Below, piece after piece: positions 8,189 to 18,041 of a stretch of 57,065 nt of DNA. How positions within the stretch are numbered: position 1 is the first letter of the stretch; each line of letters begins with the position of its first letter. Under the pieces are notes generated by a model, which ran no database searches, was not told the origin of the DNA, and worked only from the letters and a program-made list of their open reading frames with translations. A program made the position numbers and the translations under genes. The DNA comes from Helicobacter sp. TUL (GTDB taxonomy: Bacteria > Campylobacterota > Campylobacteria > Campylobacterales > Helicobacteraceae): NCBI RefSeq assembly GCF_002287135.1, contig NZ_NESU01000013.1:1-57065 (forward strand), in the 5' to 3' direction.

Positions 8189-9510
8189 ATCTAGGCTTAC
8201 TAAAAGGCATTAGCACATATTTTTCGCAGTTTCATAAAATCTATTGGTGCAGGAGAGTAGATGACAATCTCCTTGCACTAAACCTTGAGGGCAATATCTT
8301 TTATATTGACCTCACGCGCTCCAAAAGCACCATTTTTTGCACAACACAATCTCTCCTAAGCACAAAACACTATCAAGCACCATTTGATATTAAGCTTGGG
8401 CTTTGCCATAACGCATATTTGCATTCATCTTGTGTCGATGGCGATAACAGAATCTTAGCATTACACTTTACACCACAAAATGCCTACAAAAAACAAGCCT
8501 ATATCCTTGAGTTAGAATTTACCGGTAAATACACAAATGCCATTTTGCTTGATGAGAGGCGCATCGTGATAGAAGCCCTGCGTCATATTAGTGAATCTAG
8601 GCGTCCCGTGCGTGTCGGAAAACCTTTAAATCCACTGCCACAACCACCTAACCCAAAGCCATATGAAGTTGTTGCGGTCCATAAGGAGCTTTTAGAGAAT
8701 CTTTACAAAGAGCGCACACAGCATATGCTAGAGAGTGCCAAAACACAGCAATTAAAGGCTATTGAAGCCAAAGAGGCAAATCTCTCACGCCTCTTGCAAG
8801 AAATCCCATCAGTCCATGCACTCACAGAACAAGCACAACGCTACAATCTCTATGCACACACACTCACTGCGCATTTACATGAACTTCAGCATAAAGCCAT
8901 ACAAGGAGATTCACTAACCTTATCAAGTAGTGATACCCCAAGCCTTGAAGTGCAAATCCCTATCCTAGAGCACACCAAAAGCTTTTCCCACCTAGCCCAG
9001 CAGTATTTTACGCTTGGCAAAAAATATGCACAAAAAGCACAAAATATTCATCTACGCTTAGAGAATCTCACAGATTCTTTGCAATTCCTCCAAGCCCAAA
9101 AAGCCTTAATTGCTAAAGCCAAATCACTTGCAGATGTCAAAATATTTAGTCCCCCAAAAACATACAAAAAGCACCAAAAGCACCAAAATTTTGAAATATT
9201 TTTTATCGATGGAATAAAAATTGGTGTGGGCAAAAATACCTCACAAAATATCGAGCTCCTAAAATACGCCAGTGGTGAGGATATGTGGCTACATATCTGT
9301 GATATTCCTAGCTCACATATGATTATTTTTTGTGGTAAGACGCGCTTGCGTGATGAAGTTATACACAAGGCAGGAGAGATTTTGGTGGGGCTATGTAGTG
9401 TTAAAATTGGAAATTTTAGGGTCGATTATACAAAGCGTAAGTTTGTAAAGATTACGCAAGGTGCAAATGTCGTATATGCTAAATACCAAAGCCTAGAATA
9501 TAAAAAATAA
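8185..9510 (+). CDS. NFACT family protein (RqcH/FbpA-like, ribosome quality control)
   Basis: Members of this family (older name: fibronectin-binding protein) bind stalled 50S subunits and add C-terminal Ala tails in bacterial ribosome quality control. The N-terminal NFACT-N region is visible to about residue 180, including SRRPVRVGKPLNPLPQPP near 135-150. A charged coiled-coil middle follows, then the NFACT-R domain with DMWLHICDIPSSH near 365 and a basic C-terminus. At 441 residues it is shorter than Firmicutes RqcH (about 560), a compact form also known in Helicobacter. The start overlaps the recN stop as ATGA. The surface-adhesin role suggested by the old name has little support in this layout. 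Confidence 0.85.
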   Translation: MNLGLLKGISTYFSQFHKIYWCRRVDDNLLALNLEGNIFYIDLTRSKSTIFCTTQSLLSTKHYQAPFDIKLGLCHNAYLHSSCVDGDNRILALHFTPQNAYKKQAYILELEFTGKYTNAILLDERRIVIEALRHISESRRPVRVGKPLNPLPQPPNPKPYEVVAVHKELLENLYKERTQHMLESAKTQQLKAIEAKEANLSRLLQEIPSVHALTEQAQRYNLYAHTLTAHLHELQHKAIQGDSLTLSSSDTPSLEVQIPILEHTKSFSHLAQQYFTLGKKYAQKAQNIHLRLENLTDSLQFLQAQKALIAKAKSLADVKIFSPPKTYKKHQKHQNFEIFFIDGIKIGVGKNTSQNIELLKYASGEDMWLHICDIPSSHMIIFCGKTRLRDEVIHKAGEILVGLCSVKIGNFRVDYTKRKFVKITQGANVVYAKYQSLEYKK

Positions 9511-9521
9511 AGGAGGCGATG

Positions 9522-9845
9522 ATGGCAGTAAGTTTCGTTGGTAATATTACCTATATCAATCAAAACTCCCAAACAACTGCAATGCAACATGCCGCCACAC
9601 AGGCAAGACCAGATATATTGCTAGAAGCCAATAAAGGAGAATTTGAACGCAAACTACAAGAAATTGATCACATCAACCCCACACAAGCCTCCCCTAGCGT
9701 GGATAAAGATGGATCTAATCACGCATCACAAAATTTTGAGCAAGATTCTCAAGAATCTACTCATAATACAACGCACCAAGACACACAAGAACATAAACAA
9801 GAATATAAAGAATATTATGAAGGATTGCTTAATATTAGCGTATAA
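9522..9845 (+). CDS. Small hydrophilic protein of unknown function, 107 aa
   Basis: I chose the second of two adjacent ATGs, at 9522, because AGGAGG (9511-9516) lies five bases upstream; the first ATG would leave only two. The N-terminal 25 residues are mixed, the centre is rich in Gln, His, Asp, Ser and Thr and probably disordered, and the end (about 90-107) is a short Tyr- and Glu-rich helix. There is no signal peptide or known motif. It follows the NFACT gene by eleven bases and may share its transcript. Confidence 0.65.
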   Translation: MAVSFVGNITYINQNSQTTAMQHAATQARPDILLEANKGEFERKLQEIDHINPTQASPSVDKDGSNHASQNFEQDSQESTHNTTHQDTQEHKQEYKEYYEGLLNISV

Positions 9846-9903
9846 ATTCCGCAACTTTGCATTACAATTACACACTCCAATATTTTTATCCCAAGGAATA
9901 CAT

Positions 9904-11073
9904 ATGTCACGCAACAATTATGTCTATCTTTTGCTAAATATGGCTGCTCTGGCGGCTTTTGGTCCATTTGTAACAGATTTTTATCTCCCTGCACTCCCCG
10001 ATATACAGATACTTTTTGACACAACCACATCACGTGTGCAACTTTCTATCACTTTTAGTCTCATAGGCTTAGCCTTTGGGCAACTTATCATGGGACCTTT
10101 GAGTGATAAATATGGGCGCAAACCCATACTTCTTTTATCGCTCCTCCTCTTTGTGCTTTCTACTATAGCATGCCTACTCTCGTGGGATATTTACTCTTTT
10201 CTTGTTTTTCGACTCATTCAAGGTATCTCTGGAAGTGGTGGTATAGTTATTTCTAAAAGTGTAGTAGCGGATTTGTTTGAAGGTGAGGATTTGGCGAAAT
10301 TTTTTGCTCTACTTGGAGCAATACAAGGACTTGCTCCTATTATCGCACCTGTGCTTGGGGGCATAATGCTTCGATACACGGACTGGCATGGAATCTTTAG
10401 CGTGCTTCTTGGTATTGGTATCGTGCTTTGTGTCTCAATGCTATTTTTTAAAGAATCGCTACCCGCCGCAAATCGCATAAAGGGAAGTTTTTTAGAGAGT
10501 TTCGCCTTTTGGCATATCTTAAAAAACAAAGAATTTATGCTTTATGTGATCTTGCAAAGCTTTGCTATGGGCATTATGTTTAGCTTTATTGCCTCAAGCT
10601 CTTTTATCTTTCAAGCACATTTTGGGCTAAGTGGTTTTTGGTATTCACTCTGTTTTGCAGGAGCTGCCTTTAGTATCACATTAGGAGCGAGTGTAACGCC
10701 TATATTCAAAAATGAGCGATTGGCATTATGCATTGGGGTTATTGGGCTTTTTGTCTGTGGATTAGGACTATGTGTGCTTTTACAATGCAATCCTAGTCTT
10801 TTTCTTACAGAATTAGGCTTTGGTATTACGCTTGTGTTTTTAGGTTTTATTTTGCCTACTTCTACAGCTTTGGCTATGGAAATGGAGCGCAGCAACGCAG
10901 GGAATGCTTCAGCTATCCTTGGCTTTAGCTTTTTCACATTTGGGGGAGTTTTATCACCACTCACAGGGATTGGGGATAATATGTTTGCTTCTGTTGGTGC
11001 GGTCATCGCCCTATGTTGTTTAGGCGTTGGAATCTTTGGCTACATAGTGTTGCGTAAGCCACACTCACGCTAA
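9904..11073 (+). CDS. Bcr/CflA-type drug exporter (major facilitator superfamily)
   Basis: A proton-driven exporter of the DHA1 group with about 12 membrane helices in 389 residues. The start at 9904 is set by AAGGA six bases upstream; the frame is open further 5' but those codons overlap the preceding gene and do not fit the family. FVTDFYLPALPDI near the N-terminus is typical of Bcr/CflA, and the loop between helices 2 and 3 carries GPLSDKYGRKP, the family's motif A. The substrate cannot be told from sequence; sulphonamide, bicyclomycin and chloramphenicol exporters share this family. The gene ends just before a convergent minus-strand gene. Confidence 0.85.
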   Translation: MSRNNYVYLLLNMAALAAFGPFVTDFYLPALPDIQILFDTTTSRVQLSITFSLIGLAFGQLIMGPLSDKYGRKPILLLSLLLFVLSTIACLLSWDIYSFLVFRLIQGISGSGGIVISKSVVADLFEGEDLAKFFALLGAIQGLAPIIAPVLGGIMLRYTDWHGIFSVLLGIGIVLCVSMLFFKESLPAANRIKGSFLESFAFWHILKNKEFMLYVILQSFAMGIMFSFIASSSFIFQAHFGLSGFWYSLCFAGAAFSITLGASVTPIFKNERLALCIGVIGLFVCGLGLCVLLQCNPSLFLTELGFGITLVFLGFILPTSTALAMEMERSNAGNASAILGFSFFTFGGVLSPLTGIGDNMFASVGAVIALCCLGVGIFGYIVLRKPHSR

Positions 11074-11078
11074 GATTC

Positions 11079-13082
11079 TTATTTCTTTTTATGTAAAAGA
11101 TTCCCAAGTCCTTGTAAAAGTTCAGCGCTATCAAGGACAAGATTCTTTAGCTCCACTCGCACACTTGGTTTTTCAAGGTTTTGTGTGAGCCATACATTTG
11201 CTTCATTTTTGCCTATACGCAAAGCAAGTAGTGAATCTATGGTTCTAGTTTGCAAATTAATATGCGTCTTTTGGGATTGAAGGTGCGTGTTTTGTGAATC
11301 TAGTGCAAAATTTGCGTGCAATGTGGCATCATCAAATTTGGTATCAAGTGCAACATTTTGGTATATCTCCTTTGTCATATCTACACCCAAAAAACGCACC
11401 ACATCATTACTTAAGGCATTGGTAGTCATTTTGCCATCTTTGCCAGAAAGCGAGAGTGCGCCACGCTGTGCCAAAGTATTATAAGAAAAATTTCCAGAAA
11501 GTTCAGCTTGCACCACAGGCGCGATACCAAAGAGGGCGAGAATTTTTTGACTTGCAATGCCATGTAATTGCGCATTAATTTGTGAATCTCGGTAATTCCC
11601 TGTAATCATTCCGCCCAAACTTTGTGTGAGAAAATCAAAAGCTATGAGCTTATCAAGTGTCATATTTCCACTAAAATCTAACCCACCCCTAAGCGTAATA
11701 CCACTTGAAAAAGCGAGTTTTGTAAGATCTTGGATATGTAGCGTATATGGACTAGAGAAAGTAAAATCTTGGATTTTTAGAGGGTTTGCTTCTAGTTGCA
11801 AACCATCACCTACAAGGCTTAATGCCCCATCACCATTGCTTCCATTAAGATTCATAGAAATATGTAGCGTAAGTGGGGTGCGTGGTAATGTGAGAGGCAT
11901 TATCTTAGTATCTGGGTTTAGCATACCATTAGCTTTTGCCACAATCTTGGTAGTTGGCGTTGTATGCAAGTTTGTCATAAACAAATCTGCATCCAAAGTC
12001 GCACTAGCATATGGCGGAAGATACAACATCCATAAAAGCTCTTTAAGAGCCATATTTTGTGTGTGTGCCTCAAAACTAAGTGGCAACAAATCTTTAAACA
12101 TAAGCTTATAGTGCGTGTTTGAGTTGGCAAAATCACTATCTCCTTGTATCTCTAATGCCTCAAGTAATGCACCTGTAATCGTGCCAGAACCCTGCAAACT
12201 CCCGCGTATTGCCCTAGCAAAGATTGGACTAAATGGCGTAAGATTTGAGAATCCAAATCTAAAAGAAGTATCTATAGGCATAGTGCGCAATGTAGCAAAA
12301 CTAAGCGTATCAGGGAGCGTAGCAACTCCTTGTGCGTGAATATTGCCAATAGGTGCAAGAAATTCAAAAGTGTGCGTAATACTCTTATCTTGTGTTTGTG
12401 TATCCAAACGCGCACTAAAACTATTATCTTCTAAGGCAATACCAAAATCCTTTTGTAATGCCTCTGCATTAAAAACGCCATTGCGCACCACCGCATTTGT
12501 CGCTCCCTCAAATGCAGAATCTTTGTGGATGAGTTTTGTATCAATATTTAATACGCCATTAATATAAGGCTTATGCCCCAACATTGCCAAAAGTTCTTGA
12601 ATAGAAGCTTCTTGCATATGCACTTCAAGGCTTTGGAGTTGTTGGTTTCTTAAATGCATATGCAGTGTGCTAAATGATTTGGCAATATCGCTTTTTGCCA
12701 TAATGTTAAAATCATCAAATGTGCCACTACTTTGTGCCTCAAGCCTAAAGGCGCCCTGCAATGGTGTATCTACAAGTTCTCCAAAAATGCTAATGTCATG
12801 CACCAAGGCATTGAGTGTGAGAGTAAATTCTTGTGAGGGAATCCAAAAATGCCCATCTAACACAATATCAATATATGCACCATTTTGTAATTCAAGATGT
12901 AAGGCATCAGGCTTAAGGGAAAATTGCGTAATTTCAAGTTTAATAGGTGCTAGAGAATCTATCTTTGCTTGTAAAAGAGGTTTTAGCAACGCATTACCAA
13001 ACGCACTAAAAAGCAGTGTATAAGCTATGATAGCACACGCTGCTACAATACCAAGAAACCAAAAAATACTTTTTTTAAGCAC
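11079..13082 (-). CDS. AsmA-like envelope protein, 667 aa
   Basis: A GTG at 13082 is the likely start: AAGG lies six bases upstream inside the end of ccsBA, and the protein then opens with LKKSIFWFLG and one membrane helix (about 5-27). An open frame continues 19 codons upstream but lies within ccsBA. The rest is a long beta-rich chain with recurring patterns such as LDATLHA and GNFSYN, ending in a Leu/Lys-rich tail, like the AsmA/DUF748 group of inner-membrane-anchored periplasmic proteins linked to lipid movement or outer-membrane assembly. The start lies four bases beyond the ccsBA stop, so the genes are probably co-transcribed. Family placement rests on overall pattern rather than a motif. 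Confidence 0.65.
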   Translation of the reverse strand: MLKKSIFWFLGIVAACAIIAYTLLFSAFGNALLKPLLQAKIDSLAPIKLEITQFSLKPDALHLELQNGAYIDIVLDGHFWIPSQEFTLTLNALVHDISIFGELVDTPLQGAFRLEAQSSGTFDDFNIMAKSDIAKSFSTLHMHLRNQQLQSLEVHMQEASIQELLAMLGHKPYINGVLNIDTKLIHKDSAFEGATNAVVRNGVFNAEALQKDFGIALEDNSFSARLDTQTQDKSITHTFEFLAPIGNIHAQGVATLPDTLSFATLRTMPIDTSFRFGFSNLTPFSPIFARAIRGSLQGSGTITGALLEALEIQGDSDFANSNTHYKLMFKDLLPLSFEAHTQNMALKELLWMLYLPPYASATLDADLFMTNLHTTPTTKIVAKANGMLNPDTKIMPLTLPRTPLTLHISMNLNGSNGDGALSLVGDGLQLEANPLKIQDFTFSSPYTLHIQDLTKLAFSSGITLRGGLDFSGNMTLDKLIAFDFLTQSLGGMITGNYRDSQINAQLHGIASQKILALFGIAPVVQAELSGNFSYNTLAQRGALSLSGKDGKMTTNALSNDVVRFLGVDMTKEIYQNVALDTKFDDATLHANFALDSQNTHLQSQKTHINLQTRTIDSLLALRIGKNEANVWLTQNLEKPSVRVELKNLVLDSAELLQGLGNLLHKKK

Positions 13083-13083
13083 T

Positions 13084-15894
13084 CTATACCTTAGGCATTT
13101 GGAGTGTTCGTTTTGGACTAGCGCCAAGGATAAGAGCAACCATACACGCTACCATAAGATACATATACCAAGGCACTCTCGCGGCTTCCCCAGTCGCATA
13201 AGAATGCATACCGGTTAGAAAATAATTTACCCCAAAATATGTCATAAGCACACTCAAAAATCCCAATACAGAAGCCGCGCTAAAAATAAATGGCATATTT
13301 TTCAAGCCAAGCAATCGTAAATGCAAGATAATAGCATACACCCCTATACTAATTAATGCCCAAGTTTCCTTTGGATCCCAGCCCCAATAGCGTCCCCAAG
13401 ATTCATTTGCCCAAATTGCACCCAAAAAATTACCAACGGTGAGCAAAAATAATCCTAGCATCATACACATCTCATTAATCGCACTTAAAGACAAAATAGA
13501 ATCATCAATATGCGCGCGCTTACTTGATCGCAACATAAAGAGTATCAATGTAATGCACCCTAGCACAAAACACAAGCCCAAAAAGCCATAACTTGCTGTA
13601 ATAACCGAAACATGAATATTAAGCCAATAAGACTTTAGTACCGGCACAAGATTCCCAATCTGTGGATTCATATCTCCCAAATTTGCTACAACAAGGGTAA
13701 TTCCAGCAAGAAAACTTGCTGCACAAAGGGCAAGTGCGGATTTTCTAAAAAATACCACACCAGCAAGTGCTCCAGCCCATGCAATATACAACATAGATTC
13801 ATATGCATTACTCCACGGAGCATGACCACTAACATACCAACGCAAACCTAAACCAAGAGTATGGATAACAAAGCACAATGCAATGAGAATCCACGATATG
13901 CGACAAACCCATACATTAAGTGCTTTGGCGGTGATAATATGTATCAAGACGATAATAAAGACCACCACGCCAATAAGCACATATGGATATGCGAGTTTTT
14001 CAAAGATTCTGTATTTGTTGAGAAAAATCTCAGCTTTTACCTTGCTAGATGAGATAATAAGCTCAGACCCGTGGGATTTTTGATACTCTTGAAGTTTTTG
14101 TAAGCCCTCAAAGCCAAGTTTCCAATCATTATTTTGCACACCCATAACAAAACCATGAGAAAGTATATTGACAATATGCAAAAGTTCCTTAAGCTCTTCA
14201 TTGTTGCCCTTGCTTGCATGTAGAGCATCTTGGATATCATACCAAGTTAAGTCCGTAGCTTGAGTGCTTGGAAAAACTCGCAATGTTTGCCCCGAATAGA
14301 TAAGCCCAAAGATATATAACCTTTCATTGACTTCAAGCACATCTTTATCGAATCTATCTTGTTCTTTGAGAGATTTTTGGTTAGCTGCTTCGACATAATT
14401 CCTTAGAATATAGTTTCCATCAGGCGTGTATGCATCCACCGCAGCAATATATTTTTGATCTACATCCACGCCTAGAATCTCTCGCAATTTAGGGCTTTTT
14501 GTCTTAATCATTTTGATATGCCTAAAATACTCCGGATACATCGTAATCCCCAAAAAGATCTGCACATTATTAAGCCCCAAAAATCCATCTTTTCCAGTAA
14601 TTTTGTGGATATATTCTGCCGCAACGGTATCAACGGGCTTAATGCGCCCACCTGAATCTTGGACAAGTAGCATGGAGAATATATCACTAAAACTAGTAGC
14701 ATGCGTTTTTATATTTGTGATAAGTGTTTGGACTTCTTGAGCACTTGGAGGCGCAAAATCTTGCATAGATTCTGTGGCATAAGATGTTTGTGGTATGAGC
14801 GCATACATACCAAGCACAACCAATGCAACAAGGCTTTTAGATCGCACAAAACGCGCAAGAGACATAAAGCGTCCATTTTTATCAAAAAGTAGCCACAAAC
14901 AACCCACAATCAACAACGCATACCCCACATATGTAGGAATCTTGCCCGGATCGTTATTGACAGATAAAATCGTGCCACTCTCATCTGGAAAATAAGAACT
15001 TTGGAAAAACCTATACCCACCATAATCAAGCACATTATTCATAAAAATCACTGCATCTTGTGTATTTTGGCTACTTGGATCTTGCACTTGCACAAAAGAA
15101 GCATATGATGAAGGTGCATTTGATCCGGGGTATCGATCAAGCACAAAATCTTGTAGATAAATACTAAAAGGTAGCGTATATGCCTTGCTCCCCCAAGCGA
15201 CAAAAAAGACATACTCGCCTTGATCTATACGCGTAAAGCTAGGCATATCCCCCAATGGAGATTGCATAATCTGTGTGCTTGTGTGAGAATCTTGAGTAGG
15301 GTTTTGTGCTTCTTGCGTATTTTTAGAATCTACAGGCTGAAATGACAAACTAAGATCAAGGGCTTGATAAGGCATACCAAATTCATTTTTACGCTCACCG
15401 ATATTTTCTAGCTTTAGCGCCATTTCTTTGCCAAAAAATGCAATGTTATATTCTCTTGCTTTTGTTGAATGCAAGGCAATCTCTATGCCTTCAATCTTTT
15501 GAGTGGATCGCTCAAAGCCCTGTATAAGCACATAAGGTTCGCTAGAAAAAATCACATTGGAGCTCGTGTGTTCTTGGATAGGCATACTGCCCTCAAAGCC
15601 AAAATATCTTGTAATTCCAGCACCCACAATAATCACAATAAACGAAAAATGCAACATAAGAGAAGCATATTTTTTGCGTTGCCAAGCCTTAGAAGCAACA
15701 AAGCACCCAATAAGCGAAAGCAAAAGCCATATATGCAATATCTCAAACCACCAAGTCCCATACACACTTGCCTTGGCTGCAGGAGTGCCATTGGCAGATT
15801 CTATAAATGTCGCCACACCACAAGCTGTAGCATATAAAGCAATCAAAACAAGCACAAGTGGCATATTTGCAAATAAAACTCTCAAAATTTTCAT
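13084..15894 (-). CDS. ccsBA: Fused cytochrome c synthase CcsBA (system II)
   Basis: This inner-membrane protein carries haem to the periplasm and attaches it to CxxCH motifs of apocytochromes c. One 936-residue chain joins the CcsB/ResB part (helices near the N-terminus, then a long periplasmic region to about residue 600) and the CcsA part, a form known from Helicobacter. The CcsA half holds the Trp-rich WGRYWGWDPKETWAL haem-handling (WWD) motif, and His residues flank it in membrane helices. I prefer the ATG at 15894, seven bases from AAGGA; a GTG directly before it is also possible. The thioredoxin-like and hemH genes upstream on the same strand fit a haem and cytochrome c block. Confidence 0.93.
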   Translation of the reverse strand: MKILRVLFANMPLVLVLIALYATACGVATFIESANGTPAAKASVYGTWWFEILHIWLLLSLIGCFVASKAWQRKKYASLMLHFSFIVIIVGAGITRYFGFEGSMPIQEHTSSNVIFSSEPYVLIQGFERSTQKIEGIEIALHSTKAREYNIAFFGKEMALKLENIGERKNEFGMPYQALDLSLSFQPVDSKNTQEAQNPTQDSHTSTQIMQSPLGDMPSFTRIDQGEYVFFVAWGSKAYTLPFSIYLQDFVLDRYPGSNAPSSYASFVQVQDPSSQNTQDAVIFMNNVLDYGGYRFFQSSYFPDESGTILSVNNDPGKIPTYVGYALLIVGCLWLLFDKNGRFMSLARFVRSKSLVALVVLGMYALIPQTSYATESMQDFAPPSAQEVQTLITNIKTHATSFSDIFSMLLVQDSGGRIKPVDTVAAEYIHKITGKDGFLGLNNVQIFLGITMYPEYFRHIKMIKTKSPKLREILGVDVDQKYIAAVDAYTPDGNYILRNYVEAANQKSLKEQDRFDKDVLEVNERLYIFGLIYSGQTLRVFPSTQATDLTWYDIQDALHASKGNNEELKELLHIVNILSHGFVMGVQNNDWKLGFEGLQKLQEYQKSHGSELIISSSKVKAEIFLNKYRIFEKLAYPYVLIGVVVFIIVLIHIITAKALNVWVCRISWILIALCFVIHTLGLGLRWYVSGHAPWSNAYESMLYIAWAGALAGVVFFRKSALALCAASFLAGITLVVANLGDMNPQIGNLVPVLKSYWLNIHVSVITASYGFLGLCFVLGCITLILFMLRSSKRAHIDDSILSLSAINEMCMMLGLFLLTVGNFLGAIWANESWGRYWGWDPKETWALISIGVYAIILHLRLLGLKNMPFIFSAASVLGFLSVLMTYFGVNYFLTGMHSYATGEAARVPWYMYLMVACMVALILGASPKRTLQMPKV

Positions 15895-15905
15895 CACAAT
15901 ATCCT

Positions 15906-16505
15906 TTAACGCGTAGAATCTATCACTGCACTAAGCTTATTAGCAATGTTTTGCACATCATCAGAATCTATAATGCTATAGTTTTGTGCGCTTTGCAAAA
16001 GTGCTTGAAATTTAGAGGGAGTGAGATACCCTGGATACATAAAAAAGACCTTGCCTGTAGAATCTAAAAAAATCAATGTCGGCGTGGGGCGGATATTATA
16101 TTCTCTCGCAAGATTTAGCGTATCAATCTTTCTAGGCTCTGCATCATCAAACAAAAGATTATGAATCTTAGAGTAGTCAATATTAATATAATAACTCGCA
16201 AAATTATCCCTAAGGATATTTTGAAGCTCTAAACTTGCCTTAATATCATCTTTTAGTTTATCGCAATACACGCAATTATTTTTACCAAAGATAAAAATCA
16301 TAGGCTTATGATTGGCAGCAAGTGTCTTGGTATCCAAAAACACATTTTCTAATCCTGCATAACTTACCTTATCCATAGATTCTGCTTCTTGCAATGCTTG
16401 AGTGTTTGTTTTGTTGCCATCAGAGAGTTCAACCTTTTGATCATCACAGCCCCAAAACACCAAAACACCAAAACATACACTAAAAAATACTTTTATACCT
16501 TGCAA
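15906..16505 (-). CDS. Thioredoxin-like lipoprotein for cytochrome c maturation (HP0377-like)
   Basis: It is probably a periplasmic thiol reductase that keeps apocytochrome c cysteines reduced before haem attachment. The start is a TTG at 16505 with AAGGGGA upstream. Residues 1-19 are hydrophobic and end in a loose lipobox with Cys20. The thioredoxin fold follows, with the active site CVYC (Cys78, Cys81) and a cis-Pro loop RPTPTLIFLD. The length of 199 residues fits the group. It lies between hemH and ccsBA on the same strand, as in H. pylori where HP0377 sits next to the cytochrome synthase gene. Whether it acts as a reductase or isomerase cannot be read from sequence. Confidence 0.85.
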   Translation of the reverse strand: MQGIKVFFSVCFGVLVFWGCDDQKVELSDGNKTNTQALQEAESMDKVSYAGLENVFLDTKTLAANHKPMIFIFGKNNCVYCDKLKDDIKASLELQNILRDNFASYYINIDYSKIHNLLFDDAEPRKIDTLNLAREYNIRPTPTLIFLDSTGKVFFMYPGYLTPSKFQALLQSAQNYSIIDSDDVQNIANKLSAVIDSTR

Positions 16506-16516
16506 TGTATCCCCTT

Positions 16517-17473
16517 TTAAGCTTGTTTGAGTGCATTTTGCGTTGTTGTAATAATAAATCTTGCAAAATCTTCACTTGCATTAAAACAACGCGCAACAAT
16601 GTATTCACGCACGCCTGCGTTTTTAGCGATATGTGCACATTCAATGCTTAATTCATAATCAGTCTCGGAATTATCAATCGTAAAAGCCAATGGAAAAACA
16701 AGCACCTTTTGATCTTTTAGTGAAGCAATAACGCTTTGTGTCGTAGGACCAACCCACTTAACCGGACCAATCTTAGATTGATAAGAGTGTAAAATTTGTT
16801 TGAAATGCATTTGCTTAGTATCAAGAATCTCTTTTACTAACGCGATATTTTGCTCACATTCATAAGGATAATGATCGCCCTTTTTGACAAGAGCTTCTGG
16901 GATAGCATGTGCAGAAAACACCAAGGTAAATTCACCACAATCCCTATCTCCTAACGCATTTTGGATAGATTTAACAATCAATTCACAAAACGCATAATCA
17001 TTAAAATAGCGTTCTACCACGCGAATTTTTGGGCTATATTGCGTTTCACACAAAGCTTGTTTAATATCTACAAGAGAGGATTTTGTCGTGGTGGTGGAAT
17101 ATTGTGGATACATACTAAAGAGCACAAGAGATTCAATACCTTTGAGGCGTAAGTCCTCTAGCACATCTTTTGCAAATGGCGGTGTATAACGCATACAATA
17201 TGTATAAAAACATTGCGGATCTAGTGCATTTAAAACATTTGTTAATTCAAGAGTGTGTTTAATAAGTGGCGAACCACCACCGATAGCCTGATAATTTGCC
17301 TTGGCGGTGCTAAGACGCTTACTCGTAATAAGATTTGCCACCATATTACGCACAAAAGTATTAGGAATATTTAAAATATGCGGATCACTAAACAGCCGTT
17401 TTAAAAATCCCTCTACTTCAAAAAGCGAATTTGGTCCTCCCATGTTAAACAGCACAACGGCTTGTTTATTCAT
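16517..17473 (-). CDS. hemH: Ferrochelatase
   Basis: It inserts Fe(II) into protoporphyrin IX in the last step of haem synthesis. The N-terminal LFNMGGP and the FSDPHILNIP segment are typical. The metal-site His is in FSAHAIPEALVKKGD (about residue 187), where the family usually has SAHGxP. A PVKWVGPTT segment and the Glu-containing FTIDNSETDYEL loop follow. The length of 318 residues is normal. It leads the block hemH, thioredoxin-like gene and ccsBA, tying haem supply to cytochrome c assembly. The ATG follows GGGAAATGG. Confidence 0.95.
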   Translation of the reverse strand: MNKQAVVLFNMGGPNSLFEVEGFLKRLFSDPHILNIPNTFVRNMVANLITSKRLSTAKANYQAIGGGSPLIKHTLELTNVLNALDPQCFYTYCMRYTPPFAKDVLEDLRLKGIESLVLFSMYPQYSTTTTKSSLVDIKQALCETQYSPKIRVVERYFNDYAFCELIVKSIQNALGDRDCGEFTLVFSAHAIPEALVKKGDHYPYECEQNIALVKEILDTKQMHFKQILHSYQSKIGPVKWVGPTTQSVIASLKDQKVLVFPLAFTIDNSETDYELSIECAHIAKNAGVREYIVARCFNASEDFARFIITTTQNALKQA

Positions 17474-17588
17474 CCATTTCCCTTTGTGAATCTAAGACTC
17501 AATTTGTTGTTAAAAAAGATTTGTAATAATAGACTTTTAAAGTTAATAGTGCCTCCTCTTATTTTAAGAATATTTTAAGGATTTATAC

Positions 17589-18038
17589 ATGCAAGAAGTC
17601 TCTCAAAGCTTAGCTCAAACGCCTATGATTATCGAATCATTTAGGCAACTAACTTTTTATCACAGCTTTTTTTCACTTTTTTTGATTCTCCCTTTTGTGT
17701 TGAATCTTTGGAGTTTATTTTTTTACAAAAATCTTGTGCAACTTAATAAGCGTATCTGGTTTATGATGCCCCTTATTTTTTTCCTACTTTCTGTTGCAGT
17801 ATTAAGCGGTCTTAATATTTTGGTTTTTAATCCCCAAAGTTTTGGCATAAGCACACTTGTGATGATTATTTTATGCCTTGTGGTTTTTGGAGGCGAAATC
17901 TATCGTATCAAGATTCTAAAAATCGCTAGACGCACAAGCTTAGAAGCAATGCAACGATATGTCGTATTTTGCAAAATGCTCTACACCATAGATGTTATAT
18001 TATATGCTCTTGTTATTCTTAGTGTAGGAATCTTTTAG
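17589..18038 (+). CDS. Small integral membrane protein, 149 aa
   Basis: The 149 residues contain about four hydrophobic segments (roughly 22-45, 55-78, 86-105 and 125-147) with a basic loop (YRIKILKIARR) before the last. TTAAGG lies seven to twelve bases before the ATG. It is divergent from hemH and its stop lies three bases before the rsmE start, so it is probably co-transcribed with rsmE. In H. pylori a small conserved gene holds the same place between hemH and rsmE. No function can be assigned. Confidence 0.75.
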   Translation: MQEVSQSLAQTPMIIESFRQLTFYHSFFSLFLILPFVLNLWSLFFYKNLVQLNKRIWFMMPLIFFLLSVAVLSGLNILVFNPQSFGISTLVMIILCLVVFGGEIYRIKILKIARRTSLEAMQRYVVFCKMLYTIDVILYALVILSVGIF

Positions 18039-18041
18039 GTA